Assembly: GCF_009695775.1 (NCBI RefSeq)
Contig: NZ_VUNG01000013.1
Location: 1 to 64,000 of the forward strand
Length of the DNA stretch: 64,000 nt
Reading direction: 5' to 3'
Origin: Hallella mizrahii
GTDB lineage: Bacteria > Bacteroidota > Bacteroidia > Bacteroidales > Bacteroidaceae
The position numbers were made by a program, and so were the translations under genes. The notes beneath the pieces are model-generated. The model was not told the origin of the DNA. It saw only the letters and a list, made by a program, of their open reading frames with translations, and ran no database searches. Numbering within the stretch: position 1 is the first letter of the stretch; each line of letters starts with the position of its first letter. Shown here in pieces: positions 58,986 through 64,000 of the stretch.

Positions 58986-60328
58986 CGCATCTGCCACCAG
59001 TCAAAGTTAAACAAATTGCGTTTCTGGCGATCACCACCGCGGAAGACCAGGTAGAGGTCGTGAACACCCTTGGCTCCGGTCAGAGAGCACGTGAACTTCT
59101 GATACTGAAACTTGGTGTTAGGAACATTTACGGTACCTGCCAGAGCACCATTCACAGAGTCGAGTCTCACCTCGATACGACCGCCATAGAGCTGGGCGGA
59201 ACAGGAGGCCGTGAACTCATGCGCTCCTTTCCGGAAGTCCACGCCCTTGACGAGGATATACTCACCGTCGTCGATGTCGGTGACAAACGGCGTGTCGTTC
59301 CATGGTCCCGAAGGGTTCTCGCGCGTGGTTTTCAGTCCGTAGCCCCATGCCATCGTCTCAGCCTCCACGCGCCGGAAAGGATTGAAGGTGCCCACCTGCC
59401 GGAGCGTGCAGTCCTGGAAATAGGGCAGTTCCACGATGGTGCCGTCGGGGCGGTAGGTCATCTCAGCCGCGGAGACAGAGCGTCGCTCGGCATGTCGGCT
59501 TGTTTCCAACCGAAGAATGTCGTAGTTGAGTCCAAAGCAATAGGAGCGTCCCTTGAAGTCGATGATGCCGGGGTGGTTGCCGCGTGTGCGTGGCGTATGG
59601 TTCATGATATGGCCTTTGTAGGTCCATGGACCTGTGGGTGAGTCGCTCATGGCGTAGCCGATTCCCTCGGGACAGCAGGTAGAGGCAAAGGCCATGTAGT
59701 AGTGGCCCTTGCGCTTATAAAACCACGGGCCTTCCTGATAGTCCTGGATATGGGGCATCTGCATGATGTCGCCACTGGTGGAGATCATGTCCTGGTTGAG
59801 TTTGATGCAATAGAGATGCGGGTTGCCCCAATACATATAGGCTTGTCCGTCGTCATCAATAAACACAGTCGGGTCGATGTCGTACCAGTGCTCTTTCTGC
59901 CAGACGAGCGGCTTGCCCAGCGGATCGACAAAGGGACCGTCGGGCGAGTCGGCTACCAGCACGCCAATGCCGTGGCCATGGATGGGACAATACATATACC
60001 ATTTGCCGTTGCGCTCCACCACGCATTCGGCCCATGCACCATTGTCGCCCTTGTACCACTTGAAGTCGCGCAGCGAGGCCACTGCGCCGTGATCCTGCCA
60101 GTTGACCATGTCGGTGGACGTGTAGAGCAGCCAGTCGCGCATCTTGAAGCCCTCGGCGTCGTCTTCATCGTGGGTGGTATAGAGATAGACGGTGTCGCCG
60201 TGGACATAGGGGGCCGGGTCGGCGGTGTACTTGGTTTGGATGATCGGCATGTTCAAGTCATGCTGTGCCCATGCCATTGTACTGATGGCACTGGCAAGGA
60301 AGAGTAATAATGTAGATTTAGTTTGCAT
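58982..60328 (-). CDS. secreted GH43 glycosidase with CBM6-like domain
   Basis: 448 residues with a signal peptide (MQTKSTLLLFLASAISTMAWAQ). The five-bladed propeller carries the catalytic triad as TADPAPYV (base Asp), DIDPTVFIDDDGQAYMYWG (pKa-setting Asp) and YQEGPWFYKRKG (acid Glu). From ~310 to the end a CBM6-type beta-sandwich follows (FNPFRRVEAETMAW ... DGEYILVKGVDF ... GVHDLYLVFRGG). GH43 enzymes act on beta-xylosides or alpha-arabinofuranosides. It is the first gene of a two-gene operon with GH31. Confidence 0.92.
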   Translation of the reverse strand: MQTKSTLLLFLASAISTMAWAQHDLNMPIIQTKYTADPAPYVHGDTVYLYTTHDEDDAEGFKMRDWLLYTSTDMVNWQDHGAVASLRDFKWYKGDNGAWAECVVERNGKWYMYCPIHGHGIGVLVADSPDGPFVDPLGKPLVWQKEHWYDIDPTVFIDDDGQAYMYWGNPHLYCIKLNQDMISTSGDIMQMPHIQDYQEGPWFYKRKGHYYMAFASTCCPEGIGYAMSDSPTGPWTYKGHIMNHTPRTRGNHPGIIDFKGRSYCFGLNYDILRLETSRHAERRSVSAAEMTYRPDGTIVELPYFQDCTLRQVGTFNPFRRVEAETMAWGYGLKTTRENPSGPWNDTPFVTDIDDGEYILVKGVDFRKGAHEFTASCSAQLYGGRIEVRLDSVNGALAGTVNVPNTKFQYQKFTCSLTGAKGVHDLYLVFRGGDRQKRNLFNFDWWQMR

Positions 60329-60358
60329 CGTGATAAGATTGTATCTGATGCAAAGATA
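60325..60358 (-). promoter_or_regulatory. GH43-GH31 promoter box with overlapping dyad
   Basis: Minus-strand TATCTTTG at 60358-60351. Between it and the ATG lies an imperfect palindrome (GCATC..GATA....TATC.GATGC, 60325-60351) covering the predicted transcription start and start codon; it could bind a repressor. Confidence 0.45.
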
Positions 60359-60430
60359 GTGTTTTTCTTTCTGAATGAGGGAATGAGAAATATCAAATAC
60401 TTGTCTTGATGTATCTGTAATAGGGAGAAT

Positions 60431-60481
60431 GTCTCAAGCGCATCATACTTTTGTATAACCAACAAAAGTATAGCCTGAGAC
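60431..60481. repeat. two-arm inverted repeat upstream of the GH43 operon
   Basis: GTCTCA (60431-60436) pairs with TGAGAC (60476-60481) and TACTTTTGT with ACAAAAGTA inside it. The two nested stems lie about 100 bp upstream of the GH43 ATG and could be a regulator site or a cruciform. Confidence 0.5.
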
Positions 60482-60523
60482 AGCGGATAAAGGAATGATG
60501 GATCGTTTCTCCTGCAACACTCA

Positions 60524-60581
60524 CCCCTTGAAGCATTTCACTCCCCTCTCCCTTTGGAGAGGGGGTAGGGGGGTGAGGCTG
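60524..60581 (-). repeat. dispersed GC palindrome, copy 2
   Basis: Inverted, nearly identical copy of 56001-56060, containing CCTCTCCCTTTGGAGAGGGG. It lies 21 bp past the tex stop; a shorter GGGGGTGAGGCTGT echo follows at 60588-60601. Confidence 0.85.
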
Positions 60582-60602
60582 TAGGTTAGGGGGTGAGGCT
60601 GT

Positions 60603-62741
60603 TTATTGTCCCACACCTTTCATCGTCAGCGCGATGCGATGGCGGCGCTTGTCAACTTCGAGCACCTTTACTCTGACGTGCTGGTGGAGCTTGATCACAT
60701 CGTTGGGATCCTTGACATAGCGGTTGGCGAGCTGGGAGATATGAACCAGTCCGTCCTGATGGACACCGACGTCGACAAAGGCACCGAAGTTGGTGATGTT
60801 GGTCACAATGCCGGGCAGTTCCATGCCGGGAACCAAGTCGTCGGGAGTCTTCACGCGCGGATCAAACTCAAAGGTTTCTATCTTGTCGCGTGGGTCAAGG
60901 CCTGGCTTCTCCAACTCCTTCATGATGTCGCGCAGCGTGGGCAGTCCCACGGTGGATGTCTTGTAGCGGTTGAGATCGATCTTCTTGCGCTCCTCGGGAT
61001 TTTTCATCAAGTCGATGACACGGCAGCCGCAGTCCTTGGCCATCTGCTCCACGATAGGATAGCTCTCGGGATGCACGGCACTGGCGTCGAGCGGGTTCTT
61101 CGCTCCGGGAATGCGCAGGAAGCCCGCACACTGCTGATAGGCAGCCGGGCCGAGGCGCGGCACTTTCTTCAGTTGTGCGCGAGAGGTGAAGGCACCGTGC
61201 TCCTTGCGGTAGTCGACGATGTTCTGAGCCAAAGCCGGACCGAGTCCGCTGACGTAGGTGAGCAGGTTTTTGCTCGCCGTGTTGAGGTTCACGCCCACCG
61301 AGTTGACACAGAGCTCGACGGTCTGATCCAGGCTGTGCTTGAGTTTGGTCTGATCCACGTCGTGCTGGTACTGTCCCACGCCGATACTCTTCGGGTCGAT
61401 CTTCACCAGTTCTGCCAGTGGGTCCATGAGTCTCCGTCCGATGCTTACGGCACCGCGCACAGTGACATCCTCGTTGGGAAACTCCTCACGGGCGGTCGCT
61501 GAGGCCGAGTAGATGCTGGCGCCATCCTCGCTGACCACGTAGACGGGGATGTCGGGAATCTGTCGCAGGATGTCCGCCGTCTCGCGCGATGCCGTGCCGT
61601 TGCCCACGGCGATGGCCTCGGCTCCGTAGCGGTGGGCGATGTCGGCAAAGCGACGGAGTGCAGCCTCACTGCCTCCATGACTGTCAGCGATATGTCCGGT
61701 GGCAAAGACCACGTCGTGAAAGAGCAGATTGCCTTGTGCGTCGAGCATCACCACTTTGCATCCCGTGCGGATTCCCGGGTCGACGCCCATGACGCGCTTC
61801 TGTCCGAGTGGGGCTGCAAGCAGCAGCTGGCGCAGGTTCTCACGAAACACCTTGATGGCCTCGTCGTCGGCTTTCTCTTTGCTCAGCGCGGAAAACTCTG
61901 TCTCCATCTGCGGGCCAAGGAGACGCTTGAAAGCATCGTCGATAGCCTCGCTGACGATCGTCTGGCAAGGTCCCGTGCCGTGGATATAGTGTCGTTTGAG
62001 TTTGTCGGTGCACTCCTCATCGTCGGCACTGATGGTCACGCGCAGCACGCCCTCGGCCTCGCCACGGCGCATGGCCAGCAGACGGTGGGAGGAGCAGCGG
62101 CGCAATTCCTCGCTGAAGAAGAAGTAATCGGAATATTTCTGGGCTTCGTCCTCGTCGCGCATCTTCGGCACCACGCGTGAGGCAATGGTAGCCTCTCGGC
62201 GGAAGATGCCTCGGACAGCCTGTCGCGAGCCCTCGTCTTCGCTGACGCGCTCGGCGATGATGTCCTGAGCGCCTTTGATAGCTTCGGCTGCGTTCTTGAC
62301 CTCACCTTTGACAAAGCGTTTGGCAGCTTCCTCGGGATGACGCTCAAACTGCATCATCAGCGTGTTGGCCAACGGCTCCAGTCCACGTTCGCGGGCTACC
62401 TGTGCCCGTGTGCGCCGCTTGGGCTTGAAGGGCAGATAGAGGTCTTCGAGCTCTGTGGCATTCCAACTGGCCGTGATGCGGTCGCGCAGTTCGTCGGTGA
62501 GTTTGCCTTGTTCCTCAATGGTTTTGAGAATGGTGTCCTTGCGCTTCTGCAACTCTTTGAGCTTGTCGTTGAGATCGCTGATGGCAGCTACCTGCACCTC
62601 GTTGAGGTTGCCGGTAGCCTCTTTGCGATAGCGGCTGATGAAGGGAATGGTACAGCCCGCGTCGAGCAGGTCGAGCGTAGCGTCGACCTGCTCGGCACGG
62701 ATATGAAGATGTTCGGAAATAAACGGAGTGAAGGTGTTCAT
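60603..62741 (-). CDS. tex: Tex-family S1 RNA-binding protein
   Basis: 712 residues, full length for Tex. The N-terminal helical region (STLKVI absent; EATGNLNEVQVAAISDLNDKLKELQKRKDTIL) leads to the YqgF/RNase H-like domain (VMGVDPGIRTGCKVVMLDAQGN), helix-hairpin-helix motifs (LTYVSGLGPALAQNIVDYRKEHGAFTSRAQLKKVPRLGPAAYQQCAGFLRI) and a C-terminal S1 domain (LVPGMELPGIVTNITNFGAFVDVGVHQDGLVHISQL). Tex binds nucleic acid and supports transcription and stress survival; its exact role is debated. It follows the PBP4-type gene by 48 bp on the same strand. Confidence 0.95.
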   Translation of the reverse strand: MNTFTPFISEHLHIRAEQVDATLDLLDAGCTIPFISRYRKEATGNLNEVQVAAISDLNDKLKELQKRKDTILKTIEEQGKLTDELRDRITASWNATELEDLYLPFKPKRRTRAQVARERGLEPLANTLMMQFERHPEEAAKRFVKGEVKNAAEAIKGAQDIIAERVSEDEGSRQAVRGIFRREATIASRVVPKMRDEDEAQKYSDYFFFSEELRRCSSHRLLAMRRGEAEGVLRVTISADDEECTDKLKRHYIHGTGPCQTIVSEAIDDAFKRLLGPQMETEFSALSKEKADDEAIKVFRENLRQLLLAAPLGQKRVMGVDPGIRTGCKVVMLDAQGNLLFHDVVFATGHIADSHGGSEAALRRFADIAHRYGAEAIAVGNGTASRETADILRQIPDIPVYVVSEDGASIYSASATAREEFPNEDVTVRGAVSIGRRLMDPLAELVKIDPKSIGVGQYQHDVDQTKLKHSLDQTVELCVNSVGVNLNTASKNLLTYVSGLGPALAQNIVDYRKEHGAFTSRAQLKKVPRLGPAAYQQCAGFLRIPGAKNPLDASAVHPESYPIVEQMAKDCGCRVIDLMKNPEERKKIDLNRYKTSTVGLPTLRDIMKELEKPGLDPRDKIETFEFDPRVKTPDDLVPGMELPGIVTNITNFGAFVDVGVHQDGLVHISQLANRYVKDPNDVIKLHQHVRVKVLEVDKRRHRIALTMKGVGQ

Positions 62742-62789
62742 CGAATCTTGTTTTTAGTGATTAGGAAGATCATGGTGCGGCTGTCGGTG

Positions 62790-64000
62790 TCAATTCCTGC
62801 ACAGAATGTTGCAGACCTTGTCTTGAAACCGTCGGCCGTTGATGCCATGAAGCAGTCCCTGGTTGATGATAGAAAAACAGATATGGTGGCCGTTAGCGGC
62901 GGTGAGATAACCACAGAGCGAACTGATTCCCGTCACGGTACCCGTCTTGGCGTGGACGTTTCCGCGGGTGAAAGAGCCCTGCATGCGGCTGCGGAGGGTG
63001 CCGTCGCGCCCGGCGATGGGCAGTGCCTGGTAGAGGTGGTTATAGATGATGGCGTTGCTGAAGGCATAGCGCAGGAAGCGCACCTCCAGCTCCGGACTGA
63101 CATAGTTGTAGAGCGAGAGCCCCGAACCGTCGGCAAACTGATAGTTGGCAGGGTTGAGTCCTACCTTGCTGACGAGTTGGCGGATGACCGACCGGGCGTC
63201 TCGTGCCGTTGCCGGCCGGTTACCCGTGGAGGCGGCTATCTGATAGAACATCGACTCGGCGTAGAGGTTGTCGCTCTGTTTGAGCATGCGCATGAGCACC
63301 TGGTCGATGGTGTGGAAGCGGCTGACGATGCAGTAGGCGTCCTGTGGTTTGCAAGCCTCGCCGAAGACACCCGTCACGACAATGCCCGCCTTGCGCAGCT
63401 CAGCACTGAAGCGGTCCATGAACAGATCCTTGCGGCCGATGAGCAGAGGCGAGAGCGTCGGGTTGTCGTCGTCCCAGCACCATCCCTCACCAAGCGTGTC
63501 GCGGTCCTTCATGGTCAGGTCGGCATAGACATTGCCGCGGATGGTGTCCACGCCCATTTTGCGCAGAGCCTCGACAAGAGCCCGCAGGTCGTCGCTGTTG
63601 AACCGTGGGTCGAAGCCGCCCACGCAATAGACATTGCCATGCAGCACACAGGAGTCTACTTTGCCCGTATAGCACAGTTCGGTCTTAAACTGGTAGCTGC
63701 CGCCGAGACGGTCCAAGGCTGTGATGGCGGTGATGACCTTCAGCGTGGAGGCGGGGCGAAGGAGCTGCCGCTCATTGTGGCGGTAGATGGCTGAGTCGGC
63801 ATCGAGGTCATAGACCATCAGTCCCACTTGGGAAGTCTGGAACATGTCGTCGCGGAGCAACGCGTCGATAGCCGTCTGCACGTTTCTCGGCCAGGGCAGT
63901 GTGTCGTTTTTCACCACTGCTGAGTCGCTCCAAAGAGAGTCTACGGCCGTGCTGTCGTTTTCTTTCTCTATCTCAGAGTTGGCTACCTGTGCCTTGGCGG
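62790..64000 (-). CDS. dacB: D-Ala-D-Ala carboxypeptidase/endopeptidase (PBP4 type), partial
   Basis: At least 403 residues; the frame stays open to the window edge, so the true start and signal peptide lie beyond 64000 (the track's GTG at 63917 is internal). All three serine-PBP motifs are present: SxxK in RPASTLKVITAI, SxN in KQSDNLYAESM and KTG in VHAKTGTVTGISSL. The inserted domains between SxxK and SxN are those of class C PBP4 (GDPRF-like GGFDPRFNSDDL). It trims or cleaves peptidoglycan cross-bridges in the periplasm. The tex gene follows 48 bp downstream. Confidence 0.9.
   Translation of the reverse strand, partial: AKAQVANSEIEKENDSTAVDSLWSDSAVVKNDTLPWPRNVQTAIDALLRDDMFQTSQVGLMVYDLDADSAIYRHNERQLLRPASTLKVITAITALDRLGGSYQFKTELCYTGKVDSCVLHGNVYCVGGFDPRFNSDDLRALVEALRKMGVDTIRGNVYADLTMKDRDTLGEGWCWDDDNPTLSPLLIGRKDLFMDRFSAELRKAGIVVTGVFGEACKPQDAYCIVSRFHTIDQVLMRMLKQSDNLYAESMFYQIAASTGNRPATARDARSVIRQLVSKVGLNPANYQFADGSGLSLYNYVSPELEVRFLRYAFSNAIIYNHLYQALPIAGRDGTLRSRMQGSFTRGNVHAKTGTVTGISSLCGYLTAANGHHICFSIINQGLLHGINGRRFQDKVCNILCRN

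Noticed and set aside
62337-63794. 485-codon plus-strand ORF
   Set aside because: Antisense to tex and the PBP4-type gene, crossing both; no independent support.

Overview
The window looks like a chromosomal segment from a Bacteroidota organism, most likely the Prevotellaceae (Prevotella in the broad sense). The evidence is the repeated promoter pattern TTTG-N19/20-TAnnTTTG with few Shine-Dalgarno sites, a TonB-dependent receptor with a carboxypeptidase-regulatory-like N-terminus, families typical of the phylum (DUF3316, DUF4878, TIGR02757, the 'four helix bundle suffix' family), and OxyR, Tex and PutA-like proteins of Bacteroidota type. I saw no rRNA, tRNA, CRISPR array, prophage or intact transposase. 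The genus is inferred, not proven.

Layout. 1-4 kb is accessory: a Sel1-repeat gene that has lost its 5' end, a secreted unknown, a DUF4268/PD-(D/E)XK protein and a frameshifted four-helix-bundle gene. 4-11 kb holds free-methionine-sulfoxide reductase, a YihY/BrkB membrane protein, an NAD(P)-binding oxidoreductase, a TonB receptor with a small TPR-like partner, and a membrane LytTR regulator. 11-16 kb has an NRAMP/CDF metal pair running into a histidine-kinase relic, then a DEDDh exonuclease and OxyR. 16-22.6 kb has a TPR protein, an Rpn-type nuclease with expanded octapeptide repeats coupled to TIGR02757, and a two-gene plant-polymer pair (tandem esterase plus GH28). 22.6-30 kb has the fused proline/P5C dehydrogenase with a long leader, an LMW tyrosine phosphatase overlapping pabB-pabC, and a secreted CE1-type esterase. 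30-42 kb has DUF3843, an ECF sigma factor with a membrane protein, an FMN reductase, small secreted proteins, a membrane AraC regulator, a PIF1/RecD-like helicase, an S41 peptidase and DUF3316. 42-51 kb has ParC, a MATE pump, an MGMT-like protein, a SNF2 helicase and threonine aldolase. 51-55 kb is pflB-pflA with a strong terminator, then a gene-poor 0.9 kb. 55-64 kb has TrmO, a GH31-GH43 pair, Tex and a PBP4-type carboxypeptidase cut by the window edge.

The most unusual material is non-coding. Between the pfl terminator and trmO lie two inverted copies of a multi-hairpin element (54.54-54.73 and 54.78-54.95 kb). Their hairpin caps and linkers are conserved, while most stem sequences differ yet still pair, so the structure itself appears to be preserved; the pair is bracketed by diverged direct repeats. 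A second structured repeat, with a compensated stem and the 20-bp palindrome AAAATTCTCTAGAGAATTTT, occurs at 15.8-16.0 and 56.3-56.5 kb. A GC-rich palindromic repeat is scattered around and has been absorbed into the coding ends of trmO and probably pflA.

The genes fit an anaerobic or microaerophilic saccharolytic commensal: plant cell-wall enzymes (GH28, GH31, GH43, CE1-like esterases), mixed-acid fermentation (PflB/PflA), folate precursor synthesis (PabB/PabC), metal handling and peroxide defence (NRAMP, CDF, OxyR, fRMsr). Starts were moved from the longest-ORF positions where signal peptides, domain boundaries or overlapping stops favoured it.
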